Shown: one piece after another, positions 1 through 13,003 of the stretch
How positions within the stretch are numbered: the stretch's first letter is position 1
Layout of the letters: the number at the start of each line of letters is the position of its first letter
From: Alitta virens
Lineage: Eukaryota; Annelida; Polychaeta; Phyllodocida; Nereididae
Assembly: GCA_932294295.1 (NCBI GenBank)
Contig: OW028585.1
Span: 16,370,360-16,434,359, forward strand
Direction of reading: 5' to 3'
Length of the DNA: 64,000 nucleotides
Made by a program: the position numbers and the translations under genes
The notes under the pieces: generated by a model
Databases searched by the model: none
Seen by the model: the letters and a program-made list of their open reading frames with translations, nothing else
Told to the model about the DNA's origin: nothing

Positions 1-100
1 TAATGGTGAGGTTTTACTATAGTGAGGTGGCATTAATAGTGAGGTGACTGAGGTAATTTATAATGATAATCATACTGGTAAAATATAAAGTGACTTTAAG
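1..100 (-). repeat. Degenerate satellite monomers, inverted
   Basis: Positions 1-55 contain three copies of the word AGTGAGGT (with variants) separated by short TA-rich spacers. This is the reverse complement of the CCTCACTATTAAG core of the large satellite at 6400-21455. The monomers are strongly diverged and no regular period survives. It may be the edge of a further array to the left of the window, in opposite orientation. Confidence 0.4.
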
Positions 101-1275
101 AGGTAGTTTTATTAATGATATGGCCTTATAGCAAGGTTCAAACATTACATCTACACAACTGGTGCAAAAAGAGTGCAGATTTGGTACAATATTGGTACAT
201 TTGGCCTATTTCTGAATTACTTATAATCTATGCAAAATTTAAGTAGAAACAAAGAACTTTGTTACTGGTACAGCTAGCTCTTACATGTAAAATTGGCATG
301 AAATTTAACACATTTATCATTTTGTTATATAATTCTTTTTTTATAATTTCAGAATTCAAGGCAGTGATAAACAACACATGAAGATGAATGTATTCCAGTT
401 AAAGTTTAACAAAGAGACATTAATTTATACACGCTGAATGTATTAAATAAGAAATAAATATGTATAAATAATTTATTTGACCAGGCATCAAGTTGAGTGG
501 TTTAAGACTTTTGCTGAGCGGCGTAAGACTTTTGCGCAGTACAGTCTCACCCCTTTATAACATACATGCTTATAACGAAAGCCCAGATATAACAATAATT
601 CATGGTTCCGGTTTGTTATTGCTTATAATATATGTGGGTCCAATACATATGCATTTTTCTTTTCTTTTTTTTTTATCAAATGTTCTCAACATTTTATCAT
701 TGCTAATATAGCAATTAATATTTTACGAAAATTTTTTTATTCATACAAACCTTGACGATTAGTCCCATAACAAACACAGTAAGCTTAATGCACAATCTGC
801 ATTGAACTAGACCATTTCCCTACGTCAGACAATAACACACAACTTGACTTTAGACCATTATTTTCTATAATATAAGATTCATATTTCTGGATTCAACAGG
901 ATACATTTGAATAACTGGGTTAGTTTAGCAGCAAATAGCACAAAGTAGCTGCAATAAGGCAGCTCCGCACTGATGAGCTAGTTTGAAAAAAGGTGCACTA
1001 TATAAAGGCGAACCTGCATTAAGCGGTCACCCAAGGGAATAGAGTCTTAGATAAATTAACATTATGTATTTGTTCAACCTATGTAATAATTGAAAGTCCA
1101 TGAACACTGGCTTAATAGTTAGTTGTGTATTTTTCACTGAGCAGCCCTGAAATCAGCAGGACATAAGTCATTCATCTCTTCTTATTACTCGTTTTGCTTT
1201 CAGATATACATAATTATATGGTATAGCAGATCATAACTGATTATATAAATACAATTTTCTTACGGAAAAAGCGGA
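101..1275. other. AT-rich non-coding stretch, nothing recognised
   Basis: This is unique-looking AT-rich sequence. The short open frames have no recognisable domain and no matching splice sites. I see no mobile-element ends here. It lies to the left of the segmental duplication boundary and does not match the corresponding sequence left of copy B. Confidence 0.5.
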
Positions 1276-1639
1276 AATCAATTGAATGATAAGATGTCAG
1301 ATATACATTAAAACGCACTAAAAATACTGCTGCTAGGATGCACTTTGCTTCAGCCAATCACAATCTAGGGCGGGAACATTTTCAGCCGATATAATTGCAG
1401 TTTTCTGCTGTAGCCACCTGGAGGAAATATAGCGAACCTTCCTTGAAAATCCACTATTAAACAATTTGGCTGTTTGAGACAAAAGGTTATTTCATAGAGG
1501 GGTAAAATACAGACTGAAATTAGAACAGTTGACTGTATGCAAAATAAAGTACTTGACCTATTGCACAATACAGTCCAACTGCACTGAGGTGCATGAGAAC
1601 TTGTGTGTAATTTAGGAGTTCCAGCTACTTGTAATACAA

Positions 1640-1712
1640 TGAGGTTCAAACTATTCAATGAGGTTCAATCTGTTCAATGAGGTTCAAACTGGTCAATGAG
1701 GTCCGAACACAT
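1640..1712 (-). repeat. Four short tandem units with the word CAATGAGGT
   Basis: Four units of about 20 bases, each containing TTCAATGAGGT, run from 1640 to 1712. The word resembles the reverse complement of the main satellite core (AGTGAGGT). Copy B has only one unit at about 40270, so the stretch expanded or contracted after the duplication. Confidence 0.5.
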
Positions 1713-2289
1713 AAACCATACATGTTATCAGATAACAAACAGCCTGATGTAAACACTTACAATTTATGATGACGATTATCTGTGTTAAGGGCAATTTACT
1801 AATTGCTGTTTTGCTTCTATTTAATTTTTGGTAAATTTGTTCATTCATTTATTCATTAATTTATTTTTCCCATTTATGTATATTTATTTACATCATAGTT
1901 TAAGTCGGTCCGATTATTTCTAATATCTGCTTATAAACATGTATAATATGTTGATTGTGATCTAATGAAAGCATACCAAATCATAATGAAACGATAAATT
2001 AAATATTATGTAACATTATGTAACATTATATTAAATATGAAGTGACAAAGCATCGATGCGAACGATAAAAACCTCAGAGATCGCTGTGACTTCAATGAGG
2101 TTTACCAAATCAAACACTAGCCATGCTCTGACCTTACAATTTCAGAAAAATATTGAATTAATGATTTAGCCTATAGGAATTATCAAGCCAATCTATCAGT
2201 CATACCGAGTTTCATCTTCCCAACAGCGGTGGATCACTCTCATTGCTAACTATGCGAGCCACTTGGCGGAGCCATGCGGAGGAGGACTT

Positions 2290-2870
2290 GCTGAAGGAAG
2301 ATGACTGAATATACAATAATTTATTGATGAATGGATGAATGAGTGATGAATTAATCTTGGAGCAGCATAAAAAACCCTTTGGGCTTTGCTTAAAATTCAA
2401 TTAATCAAACAATCTATGAGTAACCCAATCAATCAGTTAAAGATCAAACCGAATGAACAAATTTATCAATAAATGAGTTAATTTGTCAATATGTCAAACG
2501 AAGCTCAAAATGAATGAATGACTGAATGAATAAATGAACAAATCAATTATGAATCAATCAGCCATGGAGTGACACAATAAATCAATTGAAGTTCAAAACA
2601 AATGAGTGATTAGATGAATAAATGAATCAATCAATCAATCAATCAATTAATTAATCAACTGAAGAATCAAAAATGATTGAATGAATGATTGAAGTTCTAA
2701 ACGAATTAATGAATGATTTGATTGATCAATCAATCAACTAATCAATTGAAGTTCAAATGAATTAATGAAAGAACAAGTAAATCATAAATGAATGAATGAA
2801 TGAATCTTGGAATGACCCCAATAAGATCAAATCGAATGAATGAAAGAACCAATGAATGAATCAATAATGA
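2290..2870. repeat. Degenerate AATG/AATC microsatellite region, copy A
   Basis: Long runs of AATGAATGAATG and AATCAATCAATC mixed with the words AAGTTCAAA and TGAATTAATGAA fill this stretch. The open frames here are a by-product of the four-base repeats. The matching stretch in copy B is 40618-41130. It lies directly downstream, on the minus strand, of the duplicated AGXT2 exon. Confidence 0.7.
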
Positions 2871-2875
2871 CTTAC

Positions 2876-3060
2876 GGATGACAATGGCCCACGCTGACGG
2901 TGACAATTCCCGCAAAGAGGTCCAGGTAACGACGACCTTCATGGTTGAACAACCACTGCATGTGACCTTGATGAATCAAGAGTGGTTGCTTATAGAAGGT
3001 CAAGAGGGCAGGGGTCAAGTTGTCCTTTCTGATCTCCCGGACTCTTTCATATGTGGGTCC
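2876..3060 (-). CDS. AGXT2: AGXT2 copy A, exon encoding the HQGHMQW/GHCHP segment
   Basis: 185 nt. The acceptor is TTTCCAG before GGACCC, and the donor GTAAGT follows the CC of the HCHP proline codon. It encodes about 61 residues covering the start of the aminotransferase fold. No stop is seen in frame. Confidence 0.8.
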
Positions 3061-3606
3061 CTGGAAAAGAATTTATACGCACAGCTACAGCAGAGATGCC
3101 AAGTTTGGACAGGCTTGAAGAGTGAGAAATTTATTTGTGTTGGGTTTGAAAGAGTGAGATTGAGTGAGACTGCATAAAAGCGAACTTCAGGTTGTATTAA
3201 CCGCAAATTTTCCATGTCAATCAGTCAAAAATTATAGAAAGCTATATGATAGAGATGGATATATATTTATATTGACACATAGATCCACAAACAGAGGCAA
3301 ATTAATGAGAACTAATGAGCCCTGAGCTTTACATATACATAATTTTAGAAACATTCAACAGGTGGCAGCAGTGTGAGAGTGACCGAAATCGTGAGTCTCA
3401 CGCCAAATGCGTGAGACTTGGCATGTCCGGCTATAGATCAAAAGTACTCTCACGTTTGATGCAAATCACCGTAACCATTCTGTGGCATGGTGGGGATTTT
3501 ACTCAACACCCATCTGTTAGATGGCGAACGCCTTTACCACAACACCACAATATGAAATCAAATGAAATTAACATCAAAAATGGCATCCAAGAGATACATA
3601 TTTTAC

Positions 3607-3713
3607 CTCATAAGGTTGTGGTTTAAAATCACAAGGTGGCATAGAGGGAAGGTCGGCATCGTCCCTGGCAACTGATGCAGCGGCTGTCGACTTGTTCCGC
3701 GTTTGAAGCCATC
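3607..3713 (-). CDS. AGXT2: AGXT2 copy A, exon encoding the MPPCDFKPQPYE segment
   Basis: 107 nt. The acceptor is TTGTTAG and the donor GAG/GTAAAA. It encodes a serine/alanine/arginine-rich stretch followed by LPSMPPCDFKPQPYE, the conserved start of mature AGXT2. The protein sequence is the same as in copy B. Confidence 0.75.
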
Positions 3714-3967
3714 CTAACAAAATTTATGAAAAAAAAAGAGCATTTATTAAACTTCCTCAACTTAAAATGTTGCAAAACAGAACAGTGCATATTTTTATAA
3801 CAGCGGATGGGTGTTCCACTACTTGGCTTATAAATGTACTAGTAAGCCTGTTATAGGCCTATAACACTGAAAAAAAAATTACTCAGAACTTTTTTTTTTT
3901 GCATAAAGATTTTTACTCGTTGGAAATATTGATAAACAGTCAATGTTATTTAATTTTTTTAAACACT

Positions 3968-4022
3968 GGTCAGGTGGTCCACTGGTTTATGCACTGTGGT
4001 TGACAAGGGTTCAAATCCTTGC
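3968..4022 (+). repeat. tRNA-like SINE fragment, copy A
   Basis: The sequence has an A-box-like GGTCCACTGGTTTATG and a B-box-like GGTTCAAATCC at tRNA-like spacing, but no good acceptor stem. The same piece is at 42425-42482 in copy B, so the insertion predates the duplication. It looks like the head of a SINE and not like a tRNA gene. Confidence 0.5.
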
Positions 4023-4170
4023 CGGAAAGCGATCTATGCCTCACAGACGCTTGTGGAAAGATTTTATACGTAATTAAAAGAGCTACGAGTGAGCATGCAT
4101 AGCCAATTTTTCACTTCCCTGGTCATACGTAGGTCTTCTCCGTGACAGTGTGAACACCCCTTTAGAAGTT
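4023..4170. mobile_element. Remnant of an inverted-repeat element, copy A
   Basis: The right end (about 4130-4170) reads, in reverse complement, TAAAGGGGTGTTCACACTG, which is the terminal inverted repeat of the element at 42492-43115 in copy B. The left end and most of the interior are missing here. Only the junction AAAGCGATCTATG, a trace of the internal minisatellite, remains. This points to a deletion in copy A. Confidence 0.6.
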
Positions 4171-5278
4171 TAACTGTATAGGTAACTAACATAATTTTAC
4201 AAACTTATTAGGTGATAAAACTTCGTCACATTAGGTTTAAAAAACGTTAGTTTTAAGTGAAGAAATCATAAATACTTTATAGAGTGGGTTAAGTGTTAGG
4301 TTGTTGCTTTTTTTTCAGTGTAAATTTAAGGGCTAACCTTCAGCTGGATCTCATTTCAAGACATCAAGCACAAGGTACTGCTAGTTGAATTTCTTGTGAA
4401 AAAGACAGCCTACATTGGCAAATAAAATTACCATACTGATAAAAATAATGCAAATATAATAGATAACTCTTCATCAGATACCTCTCAGCTGGACGTCGAT
4501 GGCACGAGACGTTAATATATATAAATTGTAGGTGCTTTATACTCTGTGTCTATGTTGAGCCAAGTAAAATAAACCCACCCATGAGGTAAATGTGCCCAAC
4601 GGTGTGAACTCCAAACCTTATCACCTCATCATTATGTCTGCCACAGCTGGTCATATAATGATATAAGCTGGCTAAGCTTCACACCGATAGCATTGAGACA
4701 TAGACACAACTTAGACATGTACAACAGCAGCAGTATTGACGCAAGACCCTCGATCTCCCCTTTCCACAGGAGAGGGTCTTGGGGAATTCGGGGGAGCAAG
4801 GATCCCAGTGGGCCTGAGTGGGGGAGCAAGGAATTTGACTACACAGAAAAGTTTATATTAATTATTGGAATAAAAAGACGCAAGTTCCTGTGCATAATGA
4901 AATGATGCAACTTCATACCGGACAAATTTTGAAGAACCATTTTGTTCACCGCTTAGTTAAAATTAACGTGTGCAGTGATTGGCCAACTTCGTCGCTTAAT
5001 ATCCACAAGCTTAAGACGTTCGTCTACAACGTGGCCTGAGGGTCTGGGCCTAGACTGCAACTGCAGGCAGAGTAAAACAAAGATTGTTTTCTTTTCCCAC
5101 CCTTTAAGAAGCTTTTAAGTAGATCTTTATCATGTTTATATTCTCACTATTTCCCAGGCAATAATGCCATAGTTTTATAGGACTTGAAAATTTTGAATTG
5201 TGAATTTTAAGTATTCAACTTAGATCTATTAAGATAACTATTAAAACTTGTGATCACTAAGACCACCTCACTGTAAAT

Positions 5279-6399
5279 GGTGGTCGCTTAAACTGGGCTG
5301 CAAATGTACACCCTTGGGGCAGCTTTTATGGCCAGCATTTTCAAGGCCATCAGCCTGCTTCATTTGCCTCGACATAAAATGCGTTTGAATACAGACATTA
5401 GCTCAGACCTGACCTGGTGGCTTGCTTGCCTTAATCAAGACCATAATGACCGCTTGCTATGGGCGCATAGAGCCTGTGTTTCCATTTTTACGGATAGTTC
5501 AACTGGTGGTGGAGCCTTCTGCCTGGATGATTGGACTTATATAAATTGGATCCTGGATAGACCAAGCGTTTCCAATTCACACATTAATATTAAGGAATTA
5601 GCTATGGCAGTGGAGGCCACAGTTCGCTGGGCCCCAGTGTATGCTGGATACCAGCTTGACTTTTATACTATTAATAGCAAACGTGCAAGAAATCACACAA
5701 GCTGTGTCCTTACTTAAAAAACTGGCGAATCTAGCCACACATTATAATATCACGATAGTAGGTCATTACATCAAGGGAGCTGATAACAACATTGCTGACA
5801 GCATCAGCCGACTACACACCCCTGGTCAAGCCATTCGCTTATCAGCTTTAATGTCAGCTGAACACTCTGTGTGTAAACTATATTACTTGCCTTATCATAT
5901 GTCTAATGTGTCTCATCAATCTGTATCACCCCATTTTGCAAAAGTCTGGAGTCTGTTGCTCAGCTGGTCAAGGAGATCATCCAGCTGCAGAAATGTTATC
6001 TGATGTAAATTATGACCTTATCTTGATTTTTACACTTTAACACTAATGTTTTATTTTTTATTACAATTTCATTTTCTACTTAATTGTTACAACTACAAGA
6101 AACATTGATTTAAGTTCAACTAATTAACACAATTAGATAAACAATAGTACAATGCAATTATTGATTAAAAAGAGATAAACTCCCAAGTTCAAAGTTAGGT
6201 GGTTATCATTTAGGCAGATTAAACATTTTTGCCATTACATTGTCTTGTTTGTGTTTTGAGATTTGTTTCATATCAATCATGTCCCTGTAGGGATGCCAAT
6301 TAATCTTTCTTGTCTAACTGCCACCCCTTGCTTTTTCTTATGCTTTTCCCACCCTTTTCTCCCACCCTGCTCTTATCTCTTTATCTATCTGTCTAATTA
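5279..6399 (+). mobile_element. Insertion specific to copy A, carrying a DIRS fragment
   Basis: The satellite edge CCTCACTGTAAA ends at 5277 and resumes at 6400 with AAGATCATCTCAC. In copy B these two edges are contiguous (about 45000-45035). The 1.1 kb in between is therefore specific to copy A. Its first 570 bp encode a DIRS-type RNase H. The rest (5850-6399) is AT-rich and non-coding with a pyrimidine-rich end. No clear target-site duplication was found. Confidence 0.65.
5283..5850 (+). pseudogene. DIRS-type retrotransposon RT/RNase H fragment, broken
   Basis: The reading starts with LNWAANV, which fits the connection segment after the RT domain of DIRS elements, and continues in other frames through LLHLPRH, DLTWWLACLN, FTDSSTGGGAF, HINIKELAMAVEA and RWAPVYAG to NIADSISRL. 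This is the order seen in the DIRS RNase H family (first Asp in FTDS, Glu in IKEL, late Asp in IADS). At least two frameshifts, near 5318 and near 5670, break it. The RT core, the tyrosine recombinase and the split repeats typical of DIRS are absent, so this is a fragment and not an active element. Confidence 0.7.
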
Positions 6400-9300
6400 A
6401 GATCATCTCACTATACATTGCACAACATTAAGATCAACTCACTGTTAAGACCACCTCACTATTTAGACCACAATCAATTAAATTAAGACCACCTCACTAT
6501 TAAGACCTCACTATTAAGACCACAGTCTATTAAATTAGAACCACCTCACTATTAAGACTACCTCACTATTCCGCCCACAGTCTATTAAATTAAGACCACC
6601 TCACTATTAAGACTACCTCACTATTAAGACCACAGTCTATTAAATTATGACCACATCACTATTAAGACTACCTCACTATTAAGACCACACTATTAAATTA
6701 AGACTACCTCACTATTAAGACCACAGTCTATTAAATTAAGACCACCTCACTATTAAGACCACCTCACTATTAAGACCACACTATTAAATTAAGACCACCT
6801 CACTATTAAGACTACCTCACTATTAAGACCACAGTCTATTAAATTAAGACCACCTCACTATTAAGACCACCTCGCTATTAAGACCACACTATTAAATTAA
6901 GACCACCTCACTATTAAGACTACCTCACTATTAAGACCACAGTCTATTAAATTAAGACCACCTCACTATTAAGACTACCTCACTATTAAGACCACAGTCT
7001 ATTAAATTAAGACCACCTCACTATTAAGACCACCTCGCTATTAAGACCACACTATTAAATTAAGACCACCTCACTATTAAGACTACCTCACTATTCCGCC
7101 CACAGTCTATTAAATCAAGACCACCTCACTATTAAGACTACCTCACTATTAAGACCACAGTCTATTAAATTAAGACCACCTCACTATTAAGACCAGTCTA
7201 TTAAATTAAGACCAACTCACTATTAAGACTACCTCACTATTCCGCCCACCGTCTATTAAATTAAGACCACCTCACTATTAAGACTACCTCACTATTAAGA
7301 CCACAGTCTATTAAATTAAGACCACATCACTATTAAGACTACCTCACTATTAAGACCACAGTCTATTAAATTAAGACCACCTCACTATTAAGACTACCTC
7401 ACTATTCTGCCCACAGTCTATCAAATTAAGACCACCTCACTATTAAGACTACCTCACTATTAAGACCACAGTCCATTGAATTAAGACCACCTCACTATTA
7501 AGACCACCTCGCTATTAAGACCACACTAATAAATTAAGACCTCCTCACTATTAAGACTACCTCACTATTCCGCCCACAGTCTATTAAATTAAGACCACCT
7601 TACTATTAAGACTACCTCACTATTAAGACCACAGTCCATTAAATTAAGACCACCTCACTATTAAGACCACCTCGCTATTAAGACCACACTATTAAATTAA
7701 GACCACCTCACTATTAAGACTACCTCACTATTAAGACCACAGTCTATTAAATTAAGACCACCTCACTATTAAGACAACCTCACTATTAAGACCACAGTCT
7801 ATTAAATTAAGACCACCTCACTATTAAGACCACCTCGCTATTAAGACCACACTATTAAATTAAGACCACCTCACTATTAAGACTACCTCACTATTCCGCC
7901 CACAGTCTATTAAATCAAGACCACCTCACTATTAAGACTACCTCACTATTAAGACCACAGTCCATTAAATTAAGACCACCTCACTATTAAGACCACCTCG
8001 CTATTAAGACCACACTATTAAATTAAGACCACCTCACTATTAAGACTACCTCACTATTAAGACCACAGTCTATTAAATTAAGACCACCTCACTATTAAGA
8101 CTACCTCACTATTAAGACCACAGTCTATTAAATTAAGACCACCTCACTATTAAGACCACCTCGCTATTAAGACCACACTATTAAATTAAGACCACCTCAC
8201 TATTAAGACTACCTCACTATTCCGCCCACAGTCTATTAAATCAAGACCACCTCACTATTAAGACTACCTCACTATTAAGACCACAGTCTATTAAATTAAG
8301 ACCACCTCACTATTAAGACCTCACTATTAAGACCAGTCTATTAAATTAAGACCAACTCACTATTAAGACTACCTCACTATTCCGCCCACCGTCTATTAAA
8401 TTAAGACCACCTCACTATTAAGACTACCTCACTATTAAGACCACAGTCTATTAAATTAAGACCACATCACTATAAAGACTACCTCACTTTTAAGACCACA
8501 GTCTATTAAATTAAGACCACCTCACTATTAAGACTACCTCACTATTCTGCCCACAGTCTATCAAATTATGACCACCTCACTATTAAGACTACCTCACTAT
8601 TAAGACCACAGTCCATTAAATTAAGACCACCTCACTATTAAGACCACCTCGCTATTAAGACCACACTATTAAATTAAGACCTCCTCACTATTAAGACTAC
8701 CTCACTATTCCGCCCACAGTCTATTAAATTAAGACCACCTCACTATTAAGACTACCTCACTATTAAGACCACAGTCTATTAAATTAAGACCACCTCACTA
8801 TTAAGACCACCTCCAATTAAGACCACACTATTAAATTAAGACCACCTCACTATTAAGACTACCTCACTATTAAGACCACAGTCTATTAAATTAAGACCAC
8901 CTCACTATTAAGACTACCTCACTATTTAGACCACAGTCTATTAAATTAAGACCACCTCACTATTAAGACCACCTCGCAATTAAGACCACACTATTAAATT
9001 AAGACCACCTCACTATTAAGACCACAGTCTACTAAATTAAGACCACCTCACTATTAAGACTACCTCACTATTAAGACCACAGTCTATTAAATTAAGACCA
9101 CCTCACTATTAAGACCAGTCTATTAAATTAAGACTACCTCACTATTAAGACCAGTCTATTAAATTAAGACCACCTCACTATTAAGACTACCTCACTATTA
9201 AGACTACCTCACTATTAAGACCAGTCTATTAAATTAAGACCACCTCACTATTAAGACTACCTCACTATTAAGACCACAGTCTATTAAATTAAGACCACCT

Positions 9301-11494
9301 CACTATTAACACCACCTCACTATTGAGACCAGTCTATTAAATTAAGACTACCTCACTATTAAGACTACCTCACTATTAAAACCACAGTCTATTAAATTAA
9401 GATCACCTCACTATTAAGACTACCTCACTATTAAGACCAGTCTATTAAATTAAGACTACCTCACTATTAAGACTACCTCACTATTAAGACCACAGTCTAT
9501 TAAATTAAGACTACCTCACTATTAAGACTACCTCACTATTAAGACCACAGTCTATTAAATTAAGACCACCTCACTATTAAGACTACCTCACTATTTAGAC
9601 CACAGTCTATTAAATTAAGACCACCTCACTATTTAGACCACAGTCTATTAAATTAAGACCACCTCACTATTAAGACTACCTCACTATTTAGACCACAATC
9701 TATTAAATTAAGACCACCTCACTATTAAGACTACCTCACTATTTAGACCACAGTCTATTAAATTAAGACCACCTCACTATTAAGACTACCTCACTATTTA
9801 GACCACAGTCTATTAAATTAAGACCACCTCACTATTAAGACCACCTCACTTTTAAGACCACAGTCTCTTAAATAAAGACCACCTCACTATTAAGACTATG
9901 TCACTATTAAGACCACCTCACTATTGAGACCAGTCTATTAAATTAAGACCACCTCACTATTAAGACTACCTCACTATTTAGACCACAGTCTATTAAATTA
10001 AGACCACCTCACTATTAAGACTACCTCACTATTTAGACCACAGTCTATTAAATTAAGACCACCTCACTATTAAGACTACCTCACTATTTAGACCACAGTC
10101 TATTAAATTAAGACCACCTCACTATTAAGACTACCTCACTATTTAGACCACAGTCTATTAAATTAAGACCACCTCACTATTAAGACTACCTCACTATTTA
10201 GACCACAGTCTATTAAATTAAGACCACCTCACTATTGAGACCAGTCTATTAAATTAAGACTACCTCACTATTAAGACTACCTCACTATTAAAACCACAGT
10301 CTATTAAATTAAGATCACCTCACTATTAAGACTACCTCACTATTAAGACCAGTCTATTAAATTAAGACCACATCACTATTAAGACTACCTCACTATTTAG
10401 ACCACAGTCTATTAAATTAAGACCACCTCACTATTAAGACCACCTCGCAATTAAGACCACACTATTAAATTAAGACCACCTCACTATTAAGACTACCTCA
10501 CTATTAAGACCACAGTCTACCAAATTAAGACCACCTCACTATTAAGACTACCTCACTATTTAGACCAGTCTATTAAATTAAGACTACCTCACTATTAAGA
10601 CCAGTCTATCAAATTAAGACCACCTCACTATTAAGACTACCTCACTATTAAGACTACCTCACTATTTAGACCAGTCTATTAAATTAAGACCACCTCACTA
10701 TTAAGACTACCTCACTATTAAGACCACAGTCTATTAAATTAAGACCACCTCACTATTAACACCACCTCACTATTGAGACCAGTCTATTAAATTAAGACTA
10801 CCTCACTATTAAGACTACCTCACTATTAAAACCACAGTCTATTAAATTAAGATCACCTCACTATTAAGACTACCTCACTATTAAGACCACAATCTATTAA
10901 ATTAAGACAACCTCACTATTAAGACCACCTTACTTTTAAGACCACAGTCTATTAAATAAAGACCACTTCACTATTAAGACTACCTCACTATTAAGACCAG
11001 TCTATTAAATTAAGACCACCTCACTATTAAGACTATGTCACTATTAAGACCACCTCACTATTAAGACCACAGTCTATTAAATTAAGACCACATCACTAAA
11101 GACCACCTCACTATTGAGACCAGTCTATTAAATTAAGACTACCTCACTATTAAGACTACCTCACTATTAAGACCACAGTCTATTAAATTAAGACCACCTC
11201 ACTGTTAAGACTACCTCACTATTAAGACCAGTCTATTAAATTAAGACCACCTCACTATTAAGACTATGTCACTATTAAGACCACAGTCTATTAAATTAAG
11301 ACCACCTCACTATTAAGACCACCTCACTATTGAGACCAGTCTATTAAATTAAGACTACCTCACTATTAAGACCAGTCTATTAAATTAAGACCACCTCACT
11401 ATTAAGACCACCTCACTATTAAGACCACCTCACTATTAAGACCACAGTCTATTAAATTAAGACCACCTCACTATTAAGACTATGTCACTATTAA
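6400..11494. repeat. Satellite array, left block, copy A
   Basis: This is an uninterrupted tandem array built from a 17-base word (TAAGACCACCTCACTAT and the variant with GACTACC) and a 21-base word containing ACAGTCTATTAAAT. The common combination 17+17+21 gives a 55-bp higher-order unit. Variants such as CCGCCCACAGTC, CCTCGCTATTAAG and CTATTTAGACC mark local sub-families. A longer periodicity is visible: 7201-7700 matches 8341-8840 at an offset of exactly 1140 bp. Every monomer carries a TTAA. There is no protein-coding potential. Confidence 0.97.
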
Positions 11495-13003
11495 AGGGGA
11501 ACTAACACCTTCAGCACTTTACCTCTCAGAAGTTAGCTTGGGTCCATAGAAACACATCCCCGCTATTCGTAACTTGTATATATGCCCTGGTAAAGTAATA
11601 TCCTCCATTAATTAGGTCTGTGTTGTGAACTACGGAGGCCACCATTTTCGAGATTCCCGGTGTTTTGCACAAACCGGAAATACGTCACTGTTGTACTATT
11701 CTAAAGGCCATGCATTTCAGTCAAATTTTCACTAACAGGTGTTAATTGCACTTGAACTTGTTATACTAAGAGTATGTCACAGTTCTCACCAAGTGTCAGG
11801 TAAATTGAACAATTTGAGACAATGCAATTAATTATCCATGCATAAATGACGGCCTCTACACCCCATATCTCGTGGTGAAAAACAATGACTTTGAAAGTTT
11901 GGATAACTGAGTACTAAAAAAAAATTAAAATTCTGAGTATTTTAGAGTGGCAGGTATTAGATTCATAAATCAATGTAGCCTATAATACAAAATCACATGG
12001 AGAGTATAGAAAATCACAAAGTGTATAAATCAAAAGCAAAATATTTATAAAAACATAGCACCCATTGAGTTAAAAAAGGCTTACATTGGATAATTTCGTT
12101 AAAAAGTATTCATCAGACTCTCATGATTAGACCTCCGTGCTCACCCAGAGTACAGGTTGATTGTGACCAGGCCGAGCAATGAAATTTCATGAAAAATTGT
12201 ATATTAAGATGTAAAAAAAACAATCTAGAGTATTCTGCAATTTTATTGAATCTAGTGCTATAAAAAAAACCTATTATAATTATTATAAGACTATATAGTT
12301 ATATAATAAAATATATGTAGTTATATAATAAACCTGTATATTTTGATTAGCCTTTAATACATGTAGGGGTTAATAAAAGAAATGTTGTTAAATAATAAAA
12401 TGTCTGAAATGTTATTTTGAAATTGCTTATTTCCTGATAGACATAATCTTTCTAATGGTGTATAACAAGCAAAATGATTGAATTAAAAAAGCTATATTTA
12501 CTAGAGACAAATTGTTTAAAATATTTAAACACTTTATGGATTTTATACATATATATAAAATCCAAAAATTGTTTGAATAGTTGTTAATATCTTATGGTAC
12601 TTCATTGTTGTATTATAATGATGATCATATGCCTATTGTACAGTCTTTTTTTTTAGGAGTGTTGTAATATACCTACATAAATACAAATAATTTCATTGCA
12701 ATTAGTCCAAAGAAATTCAACTAATGCTATCTTTTCACTGTTTGTTTTAAATTGCAATGAACAATGAAATGGATTAATTTTAATCTGCGCAGCTAGCAAA
12801 AGTCCATAAGTGACGTCACCAGTTTGCGTGCCGTGTGCAATAATGGCGGCCCCCAGAATTTCGGCGGACAGTGAAAACGGCACTCTAAATCGACGTAAAA
12901 TCACACTAAACATGACTTTTTAAATATTTTTTTCATTACAATATATTTCTTTACATCTAATAGATCTTTTAAAATTAACATGCAAATGTCCTTGTGTTCC
13001 CCT
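11495..13003. mobile_element. Non-autonomous TTAA-type DNA transposon inserted in the satellite
   Basis: A 1509-bp non-satellite segment starts AGGGGAACTAACACC and ends GGTGTTCCCCT-like (CTTGTGTTCCCCT), giving an imperfect terminal inverted repeat. It is flanked by TTAA on both sides (11491-11494 and 13004-13007). Removing the element and one TTAA restores a perfect satellite junction (CACTATTAAGACC). TTAA duplication with a TTAAAGGRR-like end fits the T2/Kolobok group of elements; piggyBac also uses TTAA but its ends usually begin with CCY. Subterminal blocks at 11635-11700 and 12800-12880 are also inverted relative to each other (GGCCACCATT / AATGGCGGCC, with CGTCACT-like words). No transposase is visible; an 86-residue open frame at 12913-12653 has no recognised domain. 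Confidence 0.8.

Larger units (their letters stand above)
2876..3713 (-). pseudogene. AGXT2: Partial second copy of AGXT2 (two 5' exons)
   Basis: Two minus-strand exons, 3713-3607 and 3060-2876, match the first two visible exons of the complete gene at 42148-41139, with the same splice sites and phases. They are open and encode the N-terminal mature part (MPPCDFKP, then HQGHMQW and [12 protein letters not shown]). The copies differ at several residues: this one has RRYLDL, TVSVGH and YKQPLL where the full gene has RRFLDL, TISVGH and YKHPLL. No later exon is present between 2875 and 1, so the copy is 5'-only within this window. It could be a truncated duplicate, or the start of a second full gene whose remaining exons lie to the left of the window. 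Confidence 0.8.

Noticed and set aside
2878..3177. Plus-strand ORFs over the duplicated AGXT2 exon
   Set aside because: They are shadows of the minus-strand exon; the AGXT2 reading has splice sites and conserved motifs.
12653..12913. Transposase remnant in the TTAA element
   Set aside because: The 86-residue frame has no recognisable DDE, THAP or other transposase motif.
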